A program made the position numbers and the translations under genes. From Marinilabiliaceae bacterium (GTDB taxonomy: Bacteria; Bacteroidota; Bacteroidia; Bacteroidales; Marinilabiliaceae), in assembly GCA_021443545.1 (NCBI GenBank), contig JABUTU010000018.1, forward strand, positions 1 through 52,392: DNA of 52,392 nt, in the 5' to 3' direction. Shown one piece after another: positions 7,647 to 16,089 of the stretch (within the stretch, counting starts at the first letter, position 1; every line of letters starts with the position of its first letter). The notes under the pieces are model-generated. The model did not search any database. It was not told the DNA's origin and saw only the letters and a list, made by a program, of their open reading frames with translations.

Positions 7647-9113
7647 ATGACGAGAGATAACTCATCAATTGGTTTACTGATGGTGCTGGCCACGACAATT
7701 TGTGGTCTCTTCTTTTCTACACAGGCCATCGCACAGAATACAAGCAATAAAGTAAAAATTTCAGTAAGAGTAAAGGATTATCCGAATGCTCCGGTTGTGT
7801 TGGGTTATTACTATAACAAGCAGATGCTTGTTGCCGATACCTTAATGACCAACGAAAAGTGTGTAGCGCTGCTGGAGCGTGACTCACTTTACAAAGAGGG
7901 TATTTATATGATATACATACCTGAGCGTAGCTATATGGATATCATAATGACGGACAATCAGCAGTTTTCTATAACTTGTGATACTCTCAAGAATATGATA
8001 GAGCGAGCTGATTGCAAGGGAAACGATGTTTTGAAGCAGTTCTTAGACTATCAGAAGTATCTTGGTTCCATGCAACGTGAGTATCAATCGCTCAGTGAGC
8101 AGTTTAAGGCAGCAAAGGGGGATACTGCCTTGCAATCGACCCTAAGACGTCGTTATGCCGACTGCGAGAGAAGCGTCAAAGAGCATAACCAGCAAATTAT
8201 AGATGCCAATAAGGATAATTTCTTTTCAGTTTTTCTGACGGCACTAAAGGAGCCTGAGACACCGCATTTCGATGTTCCCGAAGGGACTGCTGGACGCGAT
8301 TCGATACTGCAGACTCGTAGTTATTATTGGTATAGGGCGCATTGGGATGATAATATTGATTTTTCTGATGAGAGACTATTGCGTACGCCATTCCTTGTAG
8401 CAAAGGTCGACAAGTATATGGCTGAGAGTCCGATTCAGATGGCTGATACTATTGCAGACGAGTGCATACAAATTATAGAGAAGGCACGACCAGACAAGGA
8501 TGCTTTTCGTTATTGGGTCTCTCATTTCTATAACATGGCTAATGATAGTAAAGTTATGGGGATGGATGGAGCTCTTGTTAGGTTAGCTGATGCCTACTAC
8601 CTGAGTGGTCAGGCTTATTGGGCAGAAGAGAAATTTATTTCAGATCTGCGAGAGCAGATAGATGGCATTCGCTATACGCTTATTGGTCATAAGGCAGTAG
8701 ATTTGAAGAGAATGCCGTCTGTTAATGGTGAGTACTTCACGTTGAGTGAGGTCAAGGCTCCTTATACCATACTTGTCTTCTGGGAGCCGTCATGCGGACA
8801 TTGTAAGAAGGAGATACCACGTCTGAAAGAGGAGGTATGGGATAAATTTAAGGATAAGGGCATACGTATATTTGCCGTTTATTGTCAAGTTGAGAAGGAG
8901 GAGTGGGAGACATTTATTTCCGAGCATCAGCTTGATGAGTGGATAAATGTCTATGACCCATACGGGCGTACGGGATTCCGTAAGTATTATAACATCAAGA
9001 GCACACCCCAGATATTCATAATTGACGATAAGATGGAGATTGTAGCAAAGCGCCTTGGCGTTGAGCAGATTCCTGATTTTCTCAATCACTATCTGAATTT
9101 GAAAAGACAATAA
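7647..9113 (+). CDS. TlpA-like thioredoxin-fold protein with N-terminal DUF5106/DUF4369-like region
   Basis: A 488-residue exported protein, start chosen at the ATG at 7647 because a strong promoter covers the earlier in-frame ATG. A signal segment (about 8-29, ending STQAIAQ) leads into a beta-rich N-terminal domain, a helical middle and a C-terminal thioredoxin fold with the redox motif CGHC (383-386) after FWEPS, and a cis-proline loop (KSTPQIFII). It probably reduces or exchanges periplasmic disulfides, like ResA/TlpA relatives in Bacteroidetes. Substrate unknown. The PiT transporter follows 35 bases later and has no visible promoter of its own. Confidence 0.85.
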   Translation: MTRDNSSIGLLMVLATTICGLFFSTQAIAQNTSNKVKISVRVKDYPNAPVVLGYYYNKQMLVADTLMTNEKCVALLERDSLYKEGIYMIYIPERSYMDIIMTDNQQFSITCDTLKNMIERADCKGNDVLKQFLDYQKYLGSMQREYQSLSEQFKAAKGDTALQSTLRRRYADCERSVKEHNQQIIDANKDNFFSVFLTALKEPETPHFDVPEGTAGRDSILQTRSYYWYRAHWDDNIDFSDERLLRTPFLVAKVDKYMAESPIQMADTIADECIQIIEKARPDKDAFRYWVSHFYNMANDSKVMGMDGALVRLADAYYLSGQAYWAEEKFISDLREQIDGIRYTLIGHKAVDLKRMPSVNGEYFTLSEVKAPYTILVFWEPSCGHCKKEIPRLKEEVWDKFKDKGIRIFAVYCQVEKEEWETFISEHQLDEWINVYDPYGRTGFRKYYNIKSTPQIFIIDDKMEIVAKRLGVEQIPDFLNHYLNLKRQ

Positions 9114-9148
9114 CAACATAATTACAGAACAACTCAAAACTCTGATCA

Positions 9149-11398
9149 TTGGAAACAATTTATCTCGTAATTGTAATTTTATTGCTGACATTGGCAGTCT
9201 TTGACTTGACTGTAGGCGTCAGTAATGATGCTGTAAATTTTCTTAATTCTGCCATAGGCTCTAAGACCGCTTCATTCAAAATAATCATAGCCGTTGCTGC
9301 TATAGGTGTATTCTTTGGTGCATCAATGAGTAATGGAATGATGGAGATCGCCCGGCATGGTATATTTAAGCCAGAGTACTATCTATTCTCTGATTTGATG
9401 TATATTTTCATGGCTGTCATAGTGACAGATATCATTCTTCTGGATATTTTTAATACTATGGGAATGCCGACGTCGACGACAGTATCGATGGTTTTTGAAT
9501 TGCTTGGAGCATCATGTACAACAGCAATTGTCAAGGCGTTTACTCTCGATAACGGCATCTCTGTTGCAGATTATATAAATACGGATAAGGCTCTTTCTGT
9601 TATTCTCGGAATCTTCATCTCTGTGGCAATTGCCTTCTTCTTTGGAACTCTTGTTCAATACATTTGTCGAATTCTCTTTACATTCAGCTTGAAACGAAAT
9701 ATCAAGTATAAGATTGGCATCTTTGGAGGTTTATCTGTTACTGCAATAATCTATTTCATGCTCATTAAGGGAACTAAGGATATGTCGTTCATGACAGATG
9801 ATGTCAAGATGTGGATTGCAGAGAATACAATGACTATAGTTGCAGTTAGCTTAGTTGTGTTTACCCTTATTTCACAGCTTTTGCATGCTGTGGGTGTCAG
9901 TGTCTTCAAGATGATTGTTTTGTTGGGAACCTTCTCTCTTGCTATGGCATTTGCTGGAAATGACCTTGTCAATTTCATCGGAGTGCCACTTGCCGGTTTC
10001 TCTTCTTATGGTTATTATGCTGAGGCGGGATTCCCCAATCCGTCAGAGTATGTGATGTCCAGATTAAATGAGCCAGCTCAGACCCCAGTTTATTTTCTTG
10101 TTGGGGCTGGGCTCATTATGGTTGTGGCATTGGCTACTTCAAAGAAAGCGCACAATGTTGTAAAGACATCTGTCGATTTGGCTCGTCAGGACGAGGGAGA
10201 AGAGATGTTTGGTTCTTCACGTACTGCCCGTCGTATTGTGCGCCTATCAACTAATGTAGCAAATTGGTTTGTTGATATTACACCTGATGGCTTACGTCGA
10301 TGGATCAATAATCGTTTTGACGTAGGTAATTCGGATATGCCCGAGGGGGCAGCGTTTGACCAGCTGAGAGCCTCCGTTAATCTTGTGCTTGCAGGACTTC
10401 TTGTTGCGTTGGGTACGAGTTTGAAACTGCCATTGTCAACTACGTATGTGACATTTATGGTTGCTATGGGTTCTTCGTTGGCAGATAGGGCATGGGGGCG
10501 TGAGAGTGCAGTGTTCAGAATAACAGGTGTCTTATCCGTGATAGGTGGATGGCTTCTGACAGCAGCTGCAGCTTTCTTGCTATGTAGTATTGTAGTGCTT
10601 GCGATGCGATTTGGTGGTATTTATGTTGCTCTTGCCATAGCATTCTTTGCAATGTTTATTCTGATTCGCAGTAATATAATGTATAAGCGACGTCAGAAGC
10701 TCAGAGATGCAGAGGGTGATCAGATTTTTCAGGATATACTACACTCCAAAGACAAGATGCAAACATGGCATCTTCTCCAAAAGCATATTGAGTTGTCGCA
10801 AAAAGAGTTCCTGGAGTTTATATGTGACAGATATTGCGATATAACGAGGGGTTTTATGGATGAAAATCTCAAGCAACTCAGGCGTTCAAATGTTATGTTG
10901 CCTAAGGAGAAGGCATTACTTAAGTCCATACGTAGAAAGCAGACACTTGCCCTTCGTCGCGTTGAGCCTCGTCAGGCAATAGAGAACAATACGTGGCTTC
11001 ATCTGTCGTACAACAATAGTCAGCAGATGGTATACTGTCTCATGCGCATGTGTGAGCCTTGTCTTGAGCATGTAGATAATAATTTTGCAGCAATGCCAGT
11101 CGATTTAAAGGAGCAGTATGAGCCCATACGTAAGGAGATTTTTGGGTTGCTTGACGAGAGTAGGGTTATTGTGACAGAGAGTAATTATGATGCTACCAAC
11201 GAGTTGCGACGTCGCTGTGATGATATGAAGAGTAAGCTCTCTTCAGTGCGTAAGGAGTTAGTAAACCATATACACGAAGACATGAATACATATTCTGTGA
11301 TATACGTCTATCTGAATATGCTTCAAGAGTCACAGGAGATGATATCTTCTCTGCGTCATATGCTGAGAGCTTTGAGGAAAATTGAACGAGAGGATTAG
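9149..11398 (+). CDS. PiT-family inorganic phosphate transporter with C-terminal helical domain
   Basis: A 749-residue polytopic membrane protein of the PHO4/PiT family, which carries phosphate with H+ or Na+. The two inverted signature repeats are visible: GVSNDAVNF near the N-terminus and a second GNDLVNFIG, plus the later GTSLKLPLSTTYVT segment. After about residue 530 a soluble, helical, PhoU-like domain follows. The start is a TTG at 9149: the next ATG would remove the first membrane segment, and the paralogue at 28619-30871 begins with the same residues after an ATG. The two transporters are close paralogues on opposite strands. Confidence 0.92.
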   Translation: METIYLVIVILLLTLAVFDLTVGVSNDAVNFLNSAIGSKTASFKIIIAVAAIGVFFGASMSNGMMEIARHGIFKPEYYLFSDLMYIFMAVIVTDIILLDIFNTMGMPTSTTVSMVFELLGASCTTAIVKAFTLDNGISVADYINTDKALSVILGIFISVAIAFFFGTLVQYICRILFTFSLKRNIKYKIGIFGGLSVTAIIYFMLIKGTKDMSFMTDDVKMWIAENTMTIVAVSLVVFTLISQLLHAVGVSVFKMIVLLGTFSLAMAFAGNDLVNFIGVPLAGFSSYGYYAEAGFPNPSEYVMSRLNEPAQTPVYFLVGAGLIMVVALATSKKAHNVVKTSVDLARQDEGEEMFGSSRTARRIVRLSTNVANWFVDITPDGLRRWINNRFDVGNSDMPEGAAFDQLRASVNLVLAGLLVALGTSLKLPLSTTYVTFMVAMGSSLADRAWGRESAVFRITGVLSVIGGWLLTAAAAFLLCSIVVLAMRFGGIYVALAIAFFAMFILIRSNIMYKRRQKLRDAEGDQIFQDILHSKDKMQTWHLLQKHIELSQKEFLEFICDRYCDITRGFMDENLKQLRRSNVMLPKEKALLKSIRRKQTLALRRVEPRQAIENNTWLHLSYNNSQQMVYCLMRMCEPCLEHVDNNFAAMPVDLKEQYEPIRKEIFGLLDESRVIVTESNYDATNELRRRCDDMKSKLSSVRKELVNHIHEDMNTYSVIYVYLNMLQESQEMISSLRHMLRALRKIERED

Positions 11399-11441
11399 CA
11401 TGTGATATTGTCATAGTCTGCTAAAAACTTTGCCAATTGTC

Positions 11442-12029
11442 TTATACTACCTCTCCGAATTTGGAAAGACGCTCTATGAGAGAGCCGACACAGTTGCGTC
11501 TCTGATACATAGATATACTGCACATAAGGTCAAAATCCTGATTTATGATGCGCGGATTCTCCTCTTTTATGATTCTCATGATGTCATTCATGCTCTCATA
11601 AGCGAACCTGACTGTGACCCTGTCCTCGACAAGACGAGTTATGATAGTGGCTTGGCTTAAAGCATCGGTTGTTGCTGTCTTGTAGGCGTAAATCAGTCCG
11701 CTGGTGCCCAATTTAATTCCTCCGAAATAGCGAATCACAACGACCAAAATGTTAGTCAGGTTGTTGCTTAGTATTTGACCATAAATAGGTTTGCCAGCAG
11801 TGCCGGAGGGTTCTCCATCGTCATTGGCGCGGAACGACTCTTCATTTCCTATTCCCAAACGCCACGCATAGCAGTGGTGGCGTGCATCGAAATACTCTTT
11901 TTTGTAGCCGTCGATAATCTCTTTAATCTCCTCAATCGACATGACAGGGTGGGCAAATGCCAGAAACTTGCTACCCTTCTCTTTATAGATGCCTTCGGAT
12001 ATATTCTCTATGGTTAGATATTCGTCCAT
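11442..12029 (-). CDS. YigZ/IMPACT family protein
   Basis: A 195-residue cytoplasmic protein. Family signatures are RHHCYAWRLG, DDGEPSGTAGKP and VVIRYFGGIKLGTSGLI in the N-terminal UPF0029 domain (about 15-130), followed by the smaller C-terminal DUF1949-type domain. IMPACT proteins interact with translation factors in eukaryotes; the bacterial role is not settled. It starts five bases after the patatin gene and is probably the last gene of that operon. Confidence 0.9.
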   Translation of the reverse strand: MDEYLTIENISEGIYKEKGSKFLAFAHPVMSIEEIKEIIDGYKKEYFDARHHCYAWRLGIGNEESFRANDDGEPSGTAGKPIYGQILSNNLTNILVVVIRYFGGIKLGTSGLIYAYKTATTDALSQATIITRLVEDRVTVRFAYESMNDIMRIIKEENPRIINQDFDLMCSISMYQRRNCVGSLIERLSKFGEVV

Positions 12030-12034
12030 TATCT

Positions 12035-14302
12035 TCAGAAAGGGAAACCTACATTTACGGCTACATTAAACTTGTAGTCAGGGGAGTACATCAAAGTAAT
12101 GTCAAATGGAAAATATGAGAAGTTATAAGCAGCAGTAATTCCGATACCATGAATCCACTTCTCAACAGTAAAATTCTTTCGGTCTTTGCCAAAGTAAGCA
12201 TCAACACTGTCGAATGTTATTCCAGAGTTGATATTAAGAGTAGCATAAAGTTCACCTAATAGACGGTATTGGAGACCCAAACGTGCTATAGCAAGCGTCG
12301 ATTCGGGTTTTTGAGCTGTATTAAGCCCATAGAAAATAAAGTGACTTGGCATGTATGTGCGTACTCCGCCAACGAAGGTCTGGTGAACGAATGTTTTGTC
12401 GCCCCATGATGCTGCGAATGCAACATTCTCTATGAGAGTCAGTCTTTCAGTCGGAGATTGATAGAATGAGCTATTCCAGGAGATGCGATAGATATTATCA
12501 CGATCTATCAGGCTATCTTTTTTCAGACTATAGTGCGGGTAGAATGCAGCGTACACGTTCCACTCGCTCGTAATACCCTTTGTGGGAAGTAATTTCCGAT
12601 TTGTCGTATCGTACAGGCGACGGAAATCGATGTAGAAATTACTGATTCTGCCATCCAGGACATCATTATCACCTGTGACGTCAGGACTTAATTTGAAAAC
12701 TTCGAAGCCCGCAGAAATCTGCGACATAGAGTACTTTTCAATAATATGTCCGTAGGTAGCATATACGTTATTATGCAAGTATGTGTAGACCTTTTCTTTT
12801 TGCTTGTCACCATACAAAGGCAAATTGAATCGTGTGAATTCATACTTTTGGTCGAAAAAGTTGTTTATTCTCTTGCCAAAGTAGGCCCTATTGTGAACCC
12901 TGAAACGAAACGACTCAGAAAGAGATATCTTGATGTCCGTAGTAGAAGGAAATCCGAGAATGTTCTTCATCTGATAACCAAAAATCAGGGATGCACTTGT
13001 AAATGTGTCGTATGAGAGTGCAACCTTAAGCGATTGAAGTGTGTTCTCTTCAATAATGCAACGCATATTGACACGATTAGTATCGATAGGGTTGAGTTCG
13101 TATCTCAGATTGTTGTAGTATTGACTTGAGTATGCATGCTTAAAGGCATCATTAATCTGCTGAGGTGTATATTCAAAACCCTCTTTAAGACGTAGATTGT
13201 GAAGGAACATTTTTTCATCCGTGTATTTAAGTCCCACTGTCTCTATGTCGTTTACGAATACCTTTGGAGCGTAGGGCTGCAATCTATCTTTTTTCTGATA
13301 TGGGACTCCATAACCATTATGTAATGAATCGGCAAGTTGTTTGAAAAGTGGTAGGAAATCCTGACCTATAGAGTCACCGATGGCAAAGATTTTATCTGCA
13401 TCGCCAAAGCTTGCTGCTGAGTAATTGGCTACGTCTGGCTCAATAATCATATCACATATACTCTTCTCTGTTTCGAGGTCTTTAGCATCACGAAAGTTCG
13501 TTACCTGAGAAAAGACATCCATCAGCGTATTAATCTTGTCGGCAGGAGTTAAGCCAGCAAAGAGATTGACACCAATTACATAGTCGGCTCCCATCTCGAT
13601 GACGTCAGTAACTGGAAAGTTACGCACAATACCACCATCGACAAGTTTTCTTTTACCCATGTTCGTAGCTGTGAATGCGCCAGGAATGGCCATACTACTT
13701 CTGACAGCAAAGGGAAGGTCGCCTTTGTCAAGTATGACGGCCTCTCCGCTACTTATATCGGTAGCAATGCATTTAAAAGGGATTGGGAGCTTTGAAAAAT
13801 CTTTTGTCTTGTAAACAGGAAAGAATACTTCAGAGAATTTTAAACCTATCTCATAGGGCTCAATCACACCTGTAGATAGGGGTTTGATTGAGAAGTAGTT
13901 CTCTACAGGGACCTCTATGATGTAGTTTTTGAATTCATTTTTTCTCTCGATGCTGATATTCTGGTAGTCAACTTCGCCCATGATATTTGATAACCAGTTC
14001 ATGCTACGGGCTATTTTTTCAATCTCTTCACCTGAATAGCCAGATGCATACATAGCAGCAATGATGGCTCCCATACTTGTTCCTGTTATATAGTCAATAG
14101 GGAGCCCCGCTTCGTCGATAGCTTTTAGTACGCCGACATGTGCAAGGCCCTTTGCACCTCCTCCAGAAAGCACCAAGCCTATTCGTGGTCGTTCGTTCTC
14201 CTTTTTAGTCTCCTGTGAATGTGCATGAATCGTTATGAGGAGAAACAGCAGAATGATAGTTGTGTTCTTGATAATACTACTCTTTGATTTCATATAATCC
14301 AT
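12035..14302 (-). CDS. Patatin-like phospholipase with outer-membrane beta-barrel (PlpD-type)
   Basis: A 755-residue protein with signal peptide (about 11-29). The patatin domain has the oxyanion loop GGGAKG (47-52), the nucleophile GTSMG with Ser76 and the dyad DGG with Asp222, so it should be an active serine lipase. The C-terminal half (about 370-755) has a POTRA-like part and alternating beta strands ending in a terminal Phe, as in BamA-type barrels; this is the type Vd (PlpD) layout, which exports or displays the lipase at the outer membrane. The start overlaps the response regulator gene by 26 bases; an ATG three codons later is possible. YigZ follows. Confidence 0.88.
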   Translation of the reverse strand: MDYMKSKSSIIKNTTIILLFLLITIHAHSQETKKENERPRIGLVLSGGGAKGLAHVGVLKAIDEAGLPIDYITGTSMGAIIAAMYASGYSGEEIEKIARSMNWLSNIMGEVDYQNISIERKNEFKNYIIEVPVENYFSIKPLSTGVIEPYEIGLKFSEVFFPVYKTKDFSKLPIPFKCIATDISSGEAVILDKGDLPFAVRSSMAIPGAFTATNMGKRKLVDGGIVRNFPVTDVIEMGADYVIGVNLFAGLTPADKINTLMDVFSQVTNFRDAKDLETEKSICDMIIEPDVANYSAASFGDADKIFAIGDSIGQDFLPLFKQLADSLHNGYGVPYQKKDRLQPYAPKVFVNDIETVGLKYTDEKMFLHNLRLKEGFEYTPQQINDAFKHAYSSQYYNNLRYELNPIDTNRVNMRCIIEENTLQSLKVALSYDTFTSASLIFGYQMKNILGFPSTTDIKISLSESFRFRVHNRAYFGKRINNFFDQKYEFTRFNLPLYGDKQKEKVYTYLHNNVYATYGHIIEKYSMSQISAGFEVFKLSPDVTGDNDVLDGRISNFYIDFRRLYDTTNRKLLPTKGITSEWNVYAAFYPHYSLKKDSLIDRDNIYRISWNSSFYQSPTERLTLIENVAFAASWGDKTFVHQTFVGGVRTYMPSHFIFYGLNTAQKPESTLAIARLGLQYRLLGELYATLNINSGITFDSVDAYFGKDRKNFTVEKWIHGIGITAAYNFSYFPFDITLMYSPDYKFNVAVNVGFPF

Positions 14303-14939
14303 TTTTTATAGCCCAAATGACTAACGTCGCTGTATTGCTACAGCCTGTTTTAACCATAAGACTTGCTCGGTGTTTCTCAATAGTTCTTTTTGAGAGAAAT
14401 ATTGTGTCGGCCATCTCTTGATTGGACTGGCCACTACATATGCCGTTGAGGACTGCAAGTTCACGGTCAGAGAATTCTTCAATGATACTTTGTATGTCCT
14501 TGCCAACGCTTTTGTTTGTAGCATTAGACGTCTCTCCAATCTGCTGGAGCAGTTCCTCTGAGAAATACATATCGCCACCACTGACAACGTCAATAGCTCT
14601 TTCGACCTCCGCAAAGTCACAACTCTTGAGAAGAAACCCTTTGATACCTATGTTTATGAGACGTTCGTAGTACTCACGTTCTCCAAACATTGAAAGTATG
14701 ATGATGTTCAGATCTGGATACAATCTTATGGCCTCCTCAGTTGCTTCAAGACCATCCATATTGGGCATAAGCAAATCCATAAAGACAATGTCGGGTTGTA
14801 TCTGACAATTGCGTAGGGCTGATAAGAATACATTGCCATCACTTGCCTCGAAGGTGACACTTATTTGGTCTATCTTCTGAAGCAATGTTCTAAACCCTGT
14901 TCGAAAGAGTTGATGATCGTCAACTAACCAAATATTCAT
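14277..14939 (-). CDS. NarL/LuxR-type response regulator
   Basis: A 220-residue regulator. The receiver domain has acidic Asp7-Asp8, phospho-acceptor Asp55 in FMDLLMPNMDG and the conserved Lys in LLKS (about 105). The C-terminal LuxR helix-turn-helix (about 150-215) contains LSDRELAVL and SKRTIEKHRASL. It overlaps the kinase gene by 20 bases and the patatin gene by 26, so the three are read as one translationally linked unit. It most likely answers to that kinase and may control this operon; targets are unknown. Confidence 0.93.
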   Translation of the reverse strand: MNIWLVDDHQLFRTGFRTLLQKIDQISVTFEASDGNVFLSALRNCQIQPDIVFMDLLMPNMDGLEATEEAIRLYPDLNIIILSMFGEREYYERLINIGIKGFLLKSCDFAEVERAIDVVSGGDMYFSEELLQQIGETSNATNKSVGKDIQSIIEEFSDRELAVLNGICSGQSNQEMADTIFLSKRTIEKHRASLMVKTGCSNTATLVIWAIKNGLYEIKE

Positions 14940-15933
14940 CGCTTTTACCTATTCTGATTCTGTTTGGTAAACTTACTATTACCTTGAGTCCTGGATGCTC
15001 TTTGTCTTGACTATTGACAGGTGAGTAACTGACGGTTCCTTTAAGAGATGTGACGCGCGAAACTATGTTGTAATATCCCATGCCTGAACCTTGTCGACTA
15101 TTGCGGTGTAGGGAAGAGTCCTCTTGCGGAGTATAACCAATCCCATTGTCTTCGTATGTCAGTACAAGCAATCGTCCTATCTGTGCAAGCGTAAAACGTA
15201 TATACGTAGCTTGTGCATGTTTTAAAGTGTTGTTGATTAGTTCGCACAAAACACGATATAAGACAATTTCAATTGTGGCAGGAAATCGCTTATCTCCTGT
15301 TGATATTTTATGGTTGATTGTAATGTTTTTCGGAAGATTAAGTTTTGATATGAAGTTTAATATTGCCCTCTGCAAACCAAAGTTGTTGAGGATGTGTGGC
15401 GAAAGGATGTTTGAAATCTCTCTGACTGTGACTATGGCCTCTGCTATAGAGTCCTGAAGATTCTTGCGAATGTCAGGATCATTCACTTCATGGGAAACAG
15501 CTGAGAACCCCATCTTTATGCTGGATAGGATAGGCCCTAAACCATCATGCAATTCTGTGGCGAAGCGTTTGCGCTCGTTCTCTTCGGCGTCAATCACGGA
15601 TGTCAGAAGTCGCTTTTCAAAAGCTCGTTGTCGTTCTTCTGATTCTCGCACGAATAAAAACATTTGCTTGATTAGGTATACACCAACTGCAAGACAAAGT
15701 GAGATTACCAATCCTCCCCATGAGTATGATTCGTGCGATACGAAGCCGAAGTTGGGGATGAAGATGCGGATGATATCAAATACGCTTCTGACCGACCAAA
15801 TGACAAGGCCTGCACATATCAGAAGCCATGCGATATTGTTCTTCGTAATGCGTGTTAACTTAATGGCAATCACAGCTGTGAATACCTGTAGGAAACAGCA
15901 CAAAAACGGAATTATGTTGTATACGATCTGCAT
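14920..15933 (-). CDS. NarX/DesK-type sensor histidine kinase
   Basis: A 337-residue membrane kinase. Three hydrophobic segments (about 5-25, 35-58, 73-95) form a small sensor without a large periplasmic domain. A short coiled coil leads to the HisKA_3 box ATELHDGLG with phospho-acceptor His129, then a HATPase domain with ELINNTLKHA (N box) and YEDNGIGY (G1). The signal may be in the membrane or envelope, which would suit the patatin/outer-membrane protein in the same operon; this is inference. Confidence 0.92.
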   Translation of the reverse strand: MQIVYNIIPFLCCFLQVFTAVIAIKLTRITKNNIAWLLICAGLVIWSVRSVFDIIRIFIPNFGFVSHESYSWGGLVISLCLAVGVYLIKQMFLFVRESEERQRAFEKRLLTSVIDAEENERKRFATELHDGLGPILSSIKMGFSAVSHEVNDPDIRKNLQDSIAEAIVTVREISNILSPHILNNFGLQRAILNFISKLNLPKNITINHKISTGDKRFPATIEIVLYRVLCELINNTLKHAQATYIRFTLAQIGRLLVLTYEDNGIGYTPQEDSSLHRNSRQGSGMGYYNIVSRVTSLKGTVSYSPVNSQDKEHPGLKVIVSLPNRIRIGKSDEYLVS

Positions 15934-15985
15934 CTCAAATCATTTAATTTCATAGACAGCTAACATTGTTCGCCATCATGAATGA

Positions 15986-16015
15986 CAAAAATAACGAAAA
16001 ATATTGTTTCTCAAA
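15986..16015 (-). promoter_or_regulatory. Promoter of the kinase-regulator-patatin operon
   Basis: On the minus strand TTTG (16015-16012), an 18-base spacer and TATTTTTG (15993-15986) fit the Bacteroidetes promoter with a slightly short spacer. Transcription would begin near 15980, about 45 bases before the kinase ATG. Confidence 0.55.
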
Positions 16016-16025
16016 ATTAGTATAG

Positions 16026-16065
16026 TAAAAAATGAAGCGTGCCAAATCGTAGGATTTAACACGCT
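16026..16065 (-). terminator. Intrinsic terminator of pheT
   Basis: A 13-pair stem (16036-16048 with 16053-16065, two pairs G-U on the minus RNA) with a four-base loop is followed on the minus strand by TCATTTTTT. It lies just past the pheT stop. Confidence 0.88.
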
Positions 16066-16089
16066 GTTTAACACGTCTTTATGTCGTTA

